Assembly: GCA_002840715.1 (NCBI GenBank)
Contig: PHBW01000006.1
Location: forward strand, 62,001-126,000
DNA: 64,000 nt
Reading direction: 5' to 3'
DNA from: Chloroflexi bacterium HGW-Chloroflexi-4
GTDB taxonomy: Bacteria; Chloroflexota; Anaerolineae; Anaerolineales; Anaerolineaceae
A program made the translations under genes and the position numbers. The notes under the pieces were generated by a model, which was given only the letters and a program-made list of their open reading frames with translations, searched no databases and was not told the DNA's origin. This document shows positions 37,032-45,452 of the stretch, piece by piece; the stretch's first letter is position 1; each line of letters starts with the position of its first letter.

Positions 37032-37053
37032 TTTTTCCAAGCAATTTCCAATC
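37032..37053 (-). promoter_or_regulatory. Candidate response-regulator box, PepSY-2 operon
   Basis: Direct repeats on the minus strand, GATTGGAAATT then GCTTGGAAAAA, at 11-bp period. The gap to the -10 element is 38 bases, identical to the other copy. The box lies between the divergent PepSY-2 and response-regulator genes and could serve both. Confidence 0.65.
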
Positions 37054-37105
37054 TATATGGTGTAAGGCAAAGGTTTTAGGTGGCAGGTTGTATAATACAA
37101 ATAAG

Positions 37106-37789
37106 ATGAAAATTCTATTGATCGAAGATGATAAACGTTTGGCTAAACTCGTAAAACAAGTTCTCGAGGATGAACACTATTCAGTGGACGTAGAGAATGA
37201 TGGTGAATACGGTTTGGAAATCGCCTTACGATCTGCTCACGATCTGGTAATTGTGGATTGGATGCTGCCTGGCCGGGATGGCCCCTCGATCTGCCGTAAA
37301 ATCCGTTCTTCGAAAATGACCTTGCCAATTCTGATGCTGACTGCGCGTGGACAGATCGAAGATCGCGTTACAGGCCTCGAAAGCGGTGCGGATGACTACT
37401 TGATCAAGCCTTTTGATTTTGACGAATTGATTGCCCGCATCAGGGCGCTAAGCCGGCGATATTCACCCGGATCAATCGACCCTGATGAACTTCGTCTGGG
37501 TTCTATCGTCATGGATGTTAAAGCGCACAGTCTACGCAGAGCCAATGAATCCATTGAATTGACCAAAAAAGAATGGGATTTGCTCGAATATTTTCTAAGA
37601 CACCCCAACCAGACCCTATCGCGAACAGCTATTCTGGATTATGTCTGGTCTGCTGAAGCCAGCGTCCAACAAGAAATGGTGGATGTTTATGTCTCTTACC
37701 TGCGGCAAAAGATCACTGTTACCGGGATGAAAGACCCCATTCAAACGATCAGGGGTTTCGGCTACATGCTGGATGAACAAAATGCTTAG
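37106..37789 (+). CDS. OmpR/PhoB-family response regulator
   Basis: 228 residues. Receiver domain with acidic pair EDD, phospho-acceptor Asp in VIVDWMLPG, Thr in LTARG and Lys in LIKPF; C-terminal winged helix with LTKKEWDLLEYFLRHP and YVSYLRQKI. The frame extends upstream, but the ATG at 37106 is the family start. TATAAT at 37091-37096 lies only 9 bases before it and no ribosome site is present, so the mRNA may be leaderless. It overlaps the kinase gene by 17 bases. The adjacent 11-bp repeats are its likely targets. Confidence 0.93.
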   Translation: MKILLIEDDKRLAKLVKQVLEDEHYSVDVENDGEYGLEIALRSAHDLVIVDWMLPGRDGPSICRKIRSSKMTLPILMLTARGQIEDRVTGLESGADDYLIKPFDFDELIARIRALSRRYSPGSIDPDELRLGSIVMDVKAHSLRRANESIELTKKEWDLLEYFLRHPNQTLSRTAILDYVWSAEASVQQEMVDVYVSYLRQKITVTGMKDPIQTIRGFGYMLDEQNA

Positions 37790-39119
37790 GCAGCTTCGAA
37801 TTCGTTTAACCCTTTTGTATTTATTTGCATCCATAGTCCTTTCATTGGCGGTTGGGGGAGGCACTTATTCTCTGGTCAACTATTACTTTCGCACCATCAA
37901 TGACCAGGCGCTGTGGGTCAAAATGGGTCTCCAATTTGCAGCTTTAGACATCCCACTGCCAGTTGAATTATATGAAGCTGTCAAACAGGAGGGGTTGGTG
38001 ATCACCAACCCGACTGATCTGCCTGAACATGAGGATGAATCTTATGATGATCATTCTGAAGAAGAGGAGGAGGGACTCAAAGAAAATGAGTTGGCTGATA
38101 TTTTTGTAAATCCCTTGTCACTAACCGGAACACTATTAACAGATGTCAGCGGCCAATACTCCACCGGAGTGATTGATTCTGCTGCAGTGCTGGCAGCCAA
38201 AAAGAATGGTTATGATTTTCGGACCATCAAAACGGGCAGTGGAGTGCCGGTGAGATTGTTTACCTATGTTTTGCCTGAAGGTGCCAAAGTTCAGGTTTTT
38301 CAAATTGGACGTTATCTATCAGAACAGCAAAAAGTTTTGAGAAACTTGCTAAATACCATGATTATTTTGGGTGGAGTGGTAACCATCTTTTTTGGTCTCG
38401 CCTCCTGGTTGCTGGCGAGTCGCACAATCAAACCATCGCAACAAGCGTGGGATAAACAGCAAACTTTTATCGCCAACGCCAGTCACGAATTGCGAGCACC
38501 GCTCACCTTGATCCATGCGGGGGTGGAGCTAAGTCTTCGTAAAGCAAACACTCCTGAGCAGCACGAGATGCTCTCCGATGTGCTCGCTGACACTAATTAC
38601 ATGAACAAGCTAATCGAAGACCTTCTGCTTCTTTCACGCCTGGATTCGGGTGTTTTAAAACCAGACTTGCAGACCGTCAACTTGACGACTTTCACACCAG
38701 AATTACTTCGGCAGGTCGAGCGGTTGGCACAATCTCGTTCAGTTTTATTCGTCACCGAAGTTTTTCCTATTCAGATTACAGCAGATCCAATCCGATTGAA
38801 ACAAATTCTACTGATCGTTTTGGATAATGCTTTGCGTAACTCTCCTTCTGGCGGTATCGTTGGCCTCCGGATTTTCTCGTCGGGAAATCAAGGGTTGATT
38901 GAGATAGAGGATAACGGTCCTGGCATCCCAACGGAAAAACTTGAAAAAGTCTTTGAACGCTTTTATAAGGTGGATGACCAATCATCAATGGATTACCGAG
39001 GCAGCGGATTGGGACTTTCGATTGCCAAGAGTCTGGTGGAAGCTCAAAAAGGGAGCATTGGTATTTTAAGCGTAGAGGGCAAAGGTACGAAAGTAACTCT
39101 CACTTTCCAGCTGGCATGA
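37773..39119 (+). CDS. Sensor histidine kinase with acidic extracytoplasmic loop
   Basis: 448 residues. Two membrane helices (about 13-35 and 193-215) enclose a loop of about 155 residues with a very acidic stretch (EDESYDDHSEEEEEG). The cytoplasmic part has the H-box FIANASHELRAPLTLIHAG, then N, G1 (DNGPGIP) and G2 (GSGLGLSIAKSL) boxes. The family is the PhoR/BaeS type. It is the partner of the overlapping response regulator. The acidic loop suggests sensing of metal cations, and the PepSY proteins have similar acid tails; this is inference. Confidence 0.93.
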   Translation: MNKMLRQLRIRLTLLYLFASIVLSLAVGGGTYSLVNYYFRTINDQALWVKMGLQFAALDIPLPVELYEAVKQEGLVITNPTDLPEHEDESYDDHSEEEEEGLKENELADIFVNPLSLTGTLLTDVSGQYSTGVIDSAAVLAAKKNGYDFRTIKTGSGVPVRLFTYVLPEGAKVQVFQIGRYLSEQQKVLRNLLNTMIILGGVVTIFFGLASWLLASRTIKPSQQAWDKQQTFIANASHELRAPLTLIHAGVELSLRKANTPEQHEMLSDVLADTNYMNKLIEDLLLLSRLDSGVLKPDLQTVNLTTFTPELLRQVERLAQSRSVLFVTEVFPIQITADPIRLKQILLIVLDNALRNSPSGGIVGLRIFSSGNQGLIEIEDNGPGIPTEKLEKVFERFYKVDDQSSMDYRGSGLGLSIAKSLVEAQKGSIGILSVEGKGTKVTLTFQLA

Positions 39120-39185
39120 TGTTGCGAATCTTATTCCTCCATTCAGCGTATATATCGGTATAAATCATGATTAGAGGAGCTAGCA

Positions 39186-39851
39186 ATGGATAATTCAAAC
39201 ACCAACACAGAAAGTCGCCCCGTTTCGGGTTGCACCGGTTTACAGTTCAGAGCAGTTGGCAAAATTATTGTGACACAGGGTCAGAATGAAGCCTTGACCA
39301 TCCATGCAGACCCTGAAATTCGTGCACGGGTACACACTGAAGTCAAAGACGACATTCTGGTGGTTTCTTATGATTCAGATTGGAAGGATTGGACAGGCTT
39401 CAATTTTATCGACAAGGGTGTTGCCACCTTTCATCTGACCTTGAGCGACATCAAGTCGCTTGCCATTTCGGGTGTTGGTAATCTAGATTCTGCCTCCATC
39501 ATTTCGGATTCATTGACTCTTTCACTCTCTGGACCGGCTACCATGACCTTTGGTACCTTGACCGTCAATTCGCTCAAAGTGGAAATGTCTGGTGTGGGCA
39601 GCATAGATCTGGCTGGAAAATGTCTCGAACAGAATGTCAGCTTGAGCGGCGCGGGAAGTTACAAAGCCTCGCGCCTTGAATCAGAACGTGCCACAGTGAA
39701 GCTCTCTGGCGTAGGCAGCGCTACCGTTTTGGTGAGTGAAGCGTTGGATGCCTCCATTTCTGGTGCTGGTGCGGTGGAATATTACGGAAATCCGAAAATC
39801 AGCCCGAAAATTTCCGGCATAGGTGTGCTAAAATATCTTGGAACTCGTTAG
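39186..39851 (+). CDS. DUF2807 (head-GIN) beta-helix protein
   Basis: 221 residues of the putative auto-transporter adhesin/head-GIN family: repeated short beta units with the motif LSLSG(P/A)G and VKLSGVGS. No signal peptide is evident, which is unusual as most members are exported. AGAGGAG precedes the ATG. The role is unknown. Confidence 0.75.
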   Translation: MDNSNTNTESRPVSGCTGLQFRAVGKIIVTQGQNEALTIHADPEIRARVHTEVKDDILVVSYDSDWKDWTGFNFIDKGVATFHLTLSDIKSLAISGVGNLDSASIISDSLTLSLSGPATMTFGTLTVNSLKVEMSGVGSIDLAGKCLEQNVSLSGAGSYKASRLESERATVKLSGVGSATVLVSEALDASISGAGAVEYYGNPKISPKISGIGVLKYLGTR

Positions 39852-39893
39852 TCAATTGTTGAATAGTAAAGCTTACGAGTCAGGAGAATGATC

Positions 39894-40481
39894 ATGGCAC
39901 AAAATCGTACTCGTAAAATTGTCGTTACCGGCGTCTTGGGCGCCATCACTGTCATTCTGGGCTTCACCCACTGGGGTTTCATTCCCTGGGGGTTGGCTTC
40001 ATTCTCATTCATGCAGGCACCCACCATCATCGGTGCTATTCTTGAAGGTCCCATCGTTGGTGCAATCATCGGCTTGATCTTTGGTTTGTTTAGCATGTAT
40101 CAGGCTGCAGTTGGCCCCACCGGACCCCTTGACCCGTTGTTTGTCAATCCGTTGCTGTCGGTGCTGCCGCGTATTTTGATCGGACCGATGGCCTGGCTGG
40201 CATGGACCGCTTTGAAGAGATTGCCCGTAGTAGGTATGATCGTCAGCGGTATTGTCGGCAGCCTGACCAACACGGTTTTGGTGCTGGGCATGCTCGGTTT
40301 GGTCTTTGGAGCCACCGAACAAGTGACCTCGGTCCTGGGTGAAAACGTGTGGAAGACCCTGTGGGGTGTGGGTGTTGCCAATGGGTTGCCCGAAGCAGCT
40401 ATTTCAGCAGTGATTGTCTTGATCGTTGTGGCTGCGGTGCGCCAGATCAAGATTGGCAAAAAGCAAGGCTCAGACCTTTAA
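39894..40481 (+). CDS. ECF transporter S component (substrate-binding)
   Basis: About 195 residues with five or six helices; the pattern GLASFSFMQAPTIIGAILEGPIVGAIIGLIFGLFSMY is typical of ECF S proteins, which bind vitamins or metals in the membrane. An ATG at 39888 would have almost no spacing from AGGAG; the ATG at 39894 is better. It faces the T and ATPase genes tail to tail. The vitamin or ion carried cannot be read from sequence; no riboswitch is seen upstream. Confidence 0.82.
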   Translation: MAQNRTRKIVVTGVLGAITVILGFTHWGFIPWGLASFSFMQAPTIIGAILEGPIVGAIIGLIFGLFSMYQAAVGPTGPLDPLFVNPLLSVLPRILIGPMAWLAWTALKRLPVVGMIVSGIVGSLTNTVLVLGMLGLVFGATEQVTSVLGENVWKTLWGVGVANGLPEAAISAVIVLIVVAAVRQIKIGKKQGSDL

Positions 40482-40503
40482 ATTTAAAGCTTGTGTCAAA
40501 TTC

Positions 40504-40541
40504 AACGGTCTCACACGCTAAATATGGCTAGTGAGATCGTT
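40504..40541. terminator. Hairpin between convergent ECF genes
   Basis: An 11-bp stem (AACGGTCTCAC / GTGAGATCGTT, one G-U) overlapping the end of ecfT and just after the S gene. It lacks a U-run on either strand, so termination is uncertain. Confidence 0.45.
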
Positions 40542-41332
40542 GCGCATATTAAGAAGAAGAGCACGTCTGACCAGCGCAATTTGAACTCGTGATAACTGGT
40601 GCGTTGCGGCAGATAGCCATAAGCGCGGGCATCCATGGCGAGGGCCATGTTTTCGGCGCGACGCAGGCTGATCACAAAGAGAGGAACCAGCAGCGGCACC
40701 ACCTGGCGGATGCGGGTAATGACGTTGCGGGTTTTGTTGTTCCAGTTGCCGCCGCGCGAGGCCTGGGCTTTGGCGATGCGCTCGGCAGTCTGCGCCAAAA
40801 AGGGGATAAAGCGCAGCATGACCTGCACCACCATCACCAGGTCGGTGGTGTGAATGCCCAGTTTGTTGAGCGGTTTCAAGAGCAGCCCCAGCCCCTGGAT
40901 CATCTCTGAAGTGGAGATGGTGAAGGAAGCAAGACTGATGCAAAGTATTAGGGCTGTAAATCGCACCAGCAGCATGATCCCAGACCAGACGCCAACCATG
41001 GTGATGTTGAGTTTGCCGAGGGTCAGCAGTGCCGGCGTGCCGGCCGGGCCGGTGATGAAGAAGACCTGGATGACCGCGATGATCAGCAGCCAGGGCAGTG
41101 GGGGCAGCAATCCTTTTAAGGCAAAAGTGAGTTTGACTTTTGAAAGCACCACGCCTGCAATCAGTGCCAGAATTGCGACGACCATCCCGATTTTCGAGGT
41201 TGAGAAGGTGATGAACAACACAAGCAAGGCAAAACCTGCGATCTTGACACGCGGATCGCGGCGGTGGATTATGGAATCCGTGGGGAAGTATTGGCCGAGG
41301 GTGATACGTGAGAGGAAGTCAAACTCACTCAT
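40511..41332 (-). CDS. ecfT: ECF transporter T component
   Basis: 273 residues, membrane scaffold that couples S proteins to the ATPases. The cytoplasmic coupling motifs with A-R-G-like triplets appear as KAQASRGGN and ALAMDARAYG. The gene overlaps the ATPase gene by 8 bases. Helices are grouped at both ends, as in the family. Confidence 0.9.
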   Translation of the reverse strand: MSEFDFLSRITLGQYFPTDSIIHRRDPRVKIAGFALLVLFITFSTSKIGMVVAILALIAGVVLSKVKLTFALKGLLPPLPWLLIIAVIQVFFITGPAGTPALLTLGKLNITMVGVWSGIMLLVRFTALILCISLASFTISTSEMIQGLGLLLKPLNKLGIHTTDLVMVVQVMLRFIPFLAQTAERIAKAQASRGGNWNNKTRNVITRIRQVVPLLVPLFVISLRRAENMALAMDARAYGYLPQRTSYHEFKLRWSDVLFFLICATISLAIFSV

Positions 41333-43064
41333 GAGCGAGACCTCCGGAGCATTTGCGCAGGGCGGCGAGCAGTTGACCGTTGGTCATGGTGCTGACCGGC
41401 ACCGGCCAGCCTTTGGCGCGGAAAGCCGATGATAGGCGCACCACGGCGGGCTGCCCCAACGAGGCTTTGTTGATCAGGTCCGCGTCGTTGAAGAGGACGG
41501 CGGTGTTGCCGGTTTGCAGCGAACGCCCGCCAGACATGATGGTCATGTTCTGGGTGAGCTGGGTGATGTCGCCCATGCTGTGCGAACTGAGGATCAGATC
41601 AATGCCGCTTGCTCGAAAGCTCTTGAGCGTGGCGTGTAATTTATGGCGTGAAACCGGATCAAGACCGGCTGTGGGTTCATCCAGAATAAGCAGGCGGGGT
41701 TGGATGGCAAGCGTGGCTGCCAGGGCTACCTTGCGCTTTTCGCCGCCGCTGAGGGTGAAGGTGATGCGGTCTTTGAAGGTCTCGAAATCCAAACCGACGA
41801 GGGTCATGGCGTTTTTGACACGTTCTTTCAAGCCGTCGCGGCCGTAGAGCAGCTTGGGGCCGTAGGCAATCTCATCCCCAACATATTGCTCAAAGAAATA
41901 GATCTCGGGGTTTTGAAAGACCAGACCGGCAAAGCGGCGCAGGGCTTTAACATCCAGCGCATCTTCAGAGAAGATGTAAGGCCCCACGCGGATGGTTCCG
42001 CTCTGAGGGCGGTATAGACCGTTGAGGTGCTGAAGCAGGGTGGATTTGCCCGAGCCAGTAGCGCCGACGAAGCCGTGGGCTTTGCCTGCGGTGACGGTCA
42101 ATGAGACGTCTTCCAGTGCGGTTTGGGCCAGCGGTGTGCCGGGTAGGTAGGTGTGGTTGAGATGTTCGATTGAGACTAGGGCTTCTGCGCCATTGCTTCG
42201 TTTTGCAGATTCGGGCATGTAGAATTTGCCTGCAAAGAGTGGAATGTCGCGCACGGCCTGCTCGAAGTTATCCGAGAGGTGGGCAAGGGCGGGGTTGAGC
42301 TTGCGGATGGCGTTGAGGAGCTGCAGAGTGAGCGGCTGTTCAAGCCCGCATTGAGTGAGCAATGGAATATCAGCAAAAAGATCGGCAGGGCTGCCGTCAA
42401 AACACAGCGATCCTTGAGAGAGAACAACGGCGCGATCAGCGCGAGCGGCTTCTTCCATAAAGTGGGTGATGAAGAGGACGGTGATGCCTTTTTCGTGAAG
42501 CTGACGCATCTGGTCCATCACTTCCTGGCGGCCGCGGGGGTCAAGCATGGCAGTGGATTCGTCGAAGATGATGCATTCGGGCTGCATGGCAAGCACACCG
42601 GCCAGCGCGACGCGCTGCATTTGCCCGGCGGAGAGCAGGTGGGGCGGACGGTGTGCGTACTTGCTCATTTCGACGGCGTCGAGAGAGTTATTGACGCGCG
42701 TGCGAATTTCGGCGGAGGGGATGCCCAGGTTCTCAGGACCGAAGGCGGTGTCTTCCTGAATGAGTGTGGCGACCATCTGGTCTTCGGGGTTCTGAAAGAC
42801 CATGCCGACTTGCGAGCGAATCTGCGGCAGGAATTTAGCAGAAGCCGTCTCTTTGCCGTCAATGAGCACTTTGCCTTTTGTAGGTAAGAACAGGGCGTTG
42901 CAGTGGCGCGCCAGGGTGGTTTTACCCGATCCGTTGGCGCCGAGCAGGGCAACCCATTCACCACGGTTGATGGTGAGGGTGATGTCGTCAAGTGCCGGCG
43001 GGGTGGTTTCGGAGCTGCCGGGGTGACGGTAAGTAACATGGTCAAACTGGATTAAGGGCACCAT
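41325..43064 (-). CDS. Fused double ATPase of an ECF transporter
   Basis: A single 579-residue protein with two ABC domains, equal to EcfA1 plus EcfA2. Domain 1: Walker A GANGSGKTT, signature LSAGQMQRVALAG, Walker B CIIFDES. Domain 2: Walker A GATGSGKST, signature LSGGEKRKVALAA, Walker B LLILDEP. It powers the S component with EcfT. Fusion of the two ATPases is less common than separate genes. The ATG has no strong ribosome site. Confidence 0.92.
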   Translation of the reverse strand: MVPLIQFDHVTYRHPGSSETTPPALDDITLTINRGEWVALLGANGSGKTTLARHCNALFLPTKGKVLIDGKETASAKFLPQIRSQVGMVFQNPEDQMVATLIQEDTAFGPENLGIPSAEIRTRVNNSLDAVEMSKYAHRPPHLLSAGQMQRVALAGVLAMQPECIIFDESTAMLDPRGRQEVMDQMRQLHEKGITVLFITHFMEEAARADRAVVLSQGSLCFDGSPADLFADIPLLTQCGLEQPLTLQLLNAIRKLNPALAHLSDNFEQAVRDIPLFAGKFYMPESAKRSNGAEALVSIEHLNHTYLPGTPLAQTALEDVSLTVTAGKAHGFVGATGSGKSTLLQHLNGLYRPQSGTIRVGPYIFSEDALDVKALRRFAGLVFQNPEIYFFEQYVGDEIAYGPKLLYGRDGLKERVKNAMTLVGLDFETFKDRITFTLSGGEKRKVALAATLAIQPRLLILDEPTAGLDPVSRHKLHATLKSFRASGIDLILSSHSMGDITQLTQNMTIMSGGRSLQTGNTAVLFNDADLINKASLGQPAVVRLSSAFRAKGWPVPVSTMTNGQLLAALRKCSGGLAHE

Positions 43065-43157
43065 ATATCATCGAGTATAACGCTGTTTAGTTGCAGATAT
43101 GAGCAAAAAGGACGAAATACATGAAAAGATAGGTAGATGGTCTGTTAGGGGTTCGTT

Positions 43158-43190
43158 GCACCTCTCGCCGCGATGCGGCTCGGGTGTGCA
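43158..43190. repeat. Dispersed palindromic repeat, copy 1
   Basis: Core CACCTCTCGC, inner CCGC/GCGG stem, then GCTCGGGTG. One of at least four related intergenic copies in this window (others at 46878, 48387 and 52703). Confidence 0.6.
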
Positions 43191-43222
43191 AATTTCGTAC
43201 ATCGAACCCCTACTTTAAACTA

Positions 43223-44650
43223 TCATTGGTAATACGGCATCTGGATGCTTACGACGGTGTTGTTTTCGGCATCCGTGGTGATGGTGAGGGAGCCGCCAAA
43301 AAGCCGCGCACGTTCATACATACCGGCCAGACCCAGGTGACCCGATTGGATAAACTGGTTGACATCATAGTTGGAAAAGACCGCACCGTTATTCTTGATT
43401 TTTGCTTTGACTTCGTTCTCTCCGAATTCGAGCTCAACCGAGACGAGGCTGACATCTTTAACGTGTTTACGGATGTTGGTCAGCGCCTCTTGCACCACCC
43501 GGTAAACGGCCAATTCGAGGTCGGATTGCAGGCGCAGGTTCTCGCCAAGCACGAGGTAATTGATCACCAGATCAGGCTTTTCTTGTTGAAGGTCTTTACA
43601 CAAAGCTTCGAGTGCGATGGGTAAGCCGAAGTCTTCGAGCACAGGCGGACGCAGGGCGATGCTCATGCGGCGGATGTCTTCAATGGTTTTGTTCAACAAG
43701 TCGTGCAGATCATCCAGGCGCTGGCGGGCATAAGCGGGGTTGGTGTCGAGGTCGTTGCGGCAAAGCTCGACGCGCTGTACGAGACCGACCATATCTTGAA
43801 GTGTGCCGTCGTGCAGCTCATGAGACAGGCGCTGGCGCTCCTCCTCCTGGCTTAGCAGAGCTTTATGGGCGTATTGACGCAGTGCACGCTGCTGTTCGGC
43901 CAGGCGGATGACCATCTGATTGAACTCGTTGGTCAAGGCGCGGATCTCTTTGGGACCGTGCTGCGGGACGGGGTGAAAGATGCTGCCCGGTACAGCGCCG
44001 GTGGCGTTTTCAACCAGCACGGCGATGGGCTTGATGATGCGGCTGATACTGACCGAAAGCATGCCCAGCGAGAAGGCTATCCCAAGGATCCACAGCCCAA
44101 TGGAAATAAGCTGGTAGTTTAGTGTCGGTGCGAATAATTTGCTCCACGGTTCAACGAGCATAAGGTAGAAAGAGGTCTCTGGCAGGGCGGCGATGGAAAC
44201 CAGGTTCTTTTCGCCTGTACTGGCATCCTCAAACAGCCTGCTGGCGGGGGCCATGTACCCCGTGATGAGGTCGGAGGGGAGGGTTTTTTCGTTGAAAGTA
44301 CCTGAAGTCTCTCCCGGCGGTTGGATCAGAGAACCTTGTTCATCCAGAAGGTAAAGCTGACCTTCATAACTGCGGTTGACAGCTTGTAATGCCTCAACCC
44401 AGGAGACTGAATCATGACTTGAGCTGCCAGATGCTTGTACCGCGACCGCCTCCGCAAGAAGTTCAACCCGGACGGTGCTGCTGCGCAAGGCGTTTTTGAG
44501 CGACAATTCGTAAAGCGCAGCGGTACTGACCAGCACAGTGAGCATGCCAAAGAATACCAGCGGAAAAAGCGTAGCCCACAATAATTGAGAGCGGACGGTG
44601 GTTCCGTCAGAGGCAGAGGAGTTGGCTGCAGAAGCAGAGTTGTTATTCAT
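43223..44650 (-). CDS. NarX/LiaS-type sensor histidine kinase
   Basis: 475 residues. Two membrane helices flank an extracytoplasmic domain of about 140 residues, then a HAMP domain. A HisKA_3 dimerisation domain with the phospho-accepting histidine in QRLSHELHDGTLQDM (about residue 280) and an ATPase domain follow. It overlaps the response-regulator gene by 8 bases. The signal is unknown; the ammonium channel next door makes nitrogen status a possible but unproven input. Confidence 0.9.
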   Translation of the reverse strand: MNNNSASAANSSASDGTTVRSQLLWATLFPLVFFGMLTVLVSTAALYELSLKNALRSSTVRVELLAEAVAVQASGSSSHDSVSWVEALQAVNRSYEGQLYLLDEQGSLIQPPGETSGTFNEKTLPSDLITGYMAPASRLFEDASTGEKNLVSIAALPETSFYLMLVEPWSKLFAPTLNYQLISIGLWILGIAFSLGMLSVSISRIIKPIAVLVENATGAVPGSIFHPVPQHGPKEIRALTNEFNQMVIRLAEQQRALRQYAHKALLSQEEERQRLSHELHDGTLQDMVGLVQRVELCRNDLDTNPAYARQRLDDLHDLLNKTIEDIRRMSIALRPPVLEDFGLPIALEALCKDLQQEKPDLVINYLVLGENLRLQSDLELAVYRVVQEALTNIRKHVKDVSLVSVELEFGENEVKAKIKNNGAVFSNYDVNQFIQSGHLGLAGMYERARLFGGSLTITTDAENNTVVSIQMPYYQ

Positions 44651-45305
44651 CCGCGGCTTCCAGGGTGATCCAACCGTGTTTTATGGCGTGGGCAACAGCT
44701 TCGGAGCGGCTGTTCACATCCAGTTTGACAAAGATGTTACGCAAATGCACCTGAACGGTCTGGGTGGTTATGCCCAGATTCAGGGCAATTTCCTTGTTGG
44801 GCTTGCCGTGTGCCGCAGCTTTTAAGACGTCCATTTCACGCTCGGTGAGGCCGCGGGGCATGGCTTCGTTGCGGTAAGAATGCCTGCCACCCAGGCGGTT
44901 GACGATCTTGGTGCTGATACGCGGAGAAAGTGCCATTTGTCCGGCGAAGACCAGCCTGATGGCGGATGCCAGTTCGATGCTGCTGGACGTTTTGAGCAGG
45001 TAGCCGCTGGCGCCTGCATCCAATAAAGGAAAGACATAGCTGTCGTCTTCGTAGGCGGAGAGGATCAAAACCTTGATTCCGGGGTGGCGAGTGGTGATGG
45101 CACGGGTAGCCTCCACGCCGTTCAGCTTGGGGAGGCGTACATCCATGACGATCACATCGGGTTGAAGAACGCCTGCCAGACTAACGGCTTCCAATCCGTC
45201 TGATGCTTCGCCGACAATTTGCAAGTCTTGATGCAATTCAAGCAGTTGACGGGTGCCTTCACGGACGATTTGATGATCTTCAACCAACAATACAGAGATT
45301 GTCAT
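44643..45305 (-). CDS. NarL/FixJ-type response regulator
   Basis: 220 residues. Receiver domain with acidic ED pair, Asp in VIVMDVRLPKLNG and the Lys near LLKTSS; C-terminal LuxR-type helix-turn-helix (LTEREMDVLKAAAHG, NKEIALNLGI, VQVHLRNIFVKL). It is the cognate of the overlapping kinase and divergent from the ammonium channel gene. Confidence 0.93.
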   Translation of the reverse strand: MTISVLLVEDHQIVREGTRQLLELHQDLQIVGEASDGLEAVSLAGVLQPDVIVMDVRLPKLNGVEATRAITTRHPGIKVLILSAYEDDSYVFPLLDAGASGYLLKTSSSIELASAIRLVFAGQMALSPRISTKIVNRLGGRHSYRNEAMPRGLTEREMDVLKAAAHGKPNKEIALNLGITTQTVQVHLRNIFVKLDVNSRSEAVAHAIKHGWITLEAADE

Positions 45306-45452
45306 GTGGTTATCTTACTACAAGGATTGAAAGAATGATATTTTCGGGATACCTGATTTCAGGTATTCGCTCTACTATTCATGGTGCATGTTTTTTGTTG
45401 TCTGACAATTGTATGATTAGCAGAACATCCCATTTCAATTTTGGAGAAAACC

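Noticed and set aside
40518..40943. Open frame opposite in phase to ecfT
   Set aside because: It is wholly inside ecfT, has atypical composition (many His, Arg and Gly) and no ribosome site. It is a shadow of the real gene.
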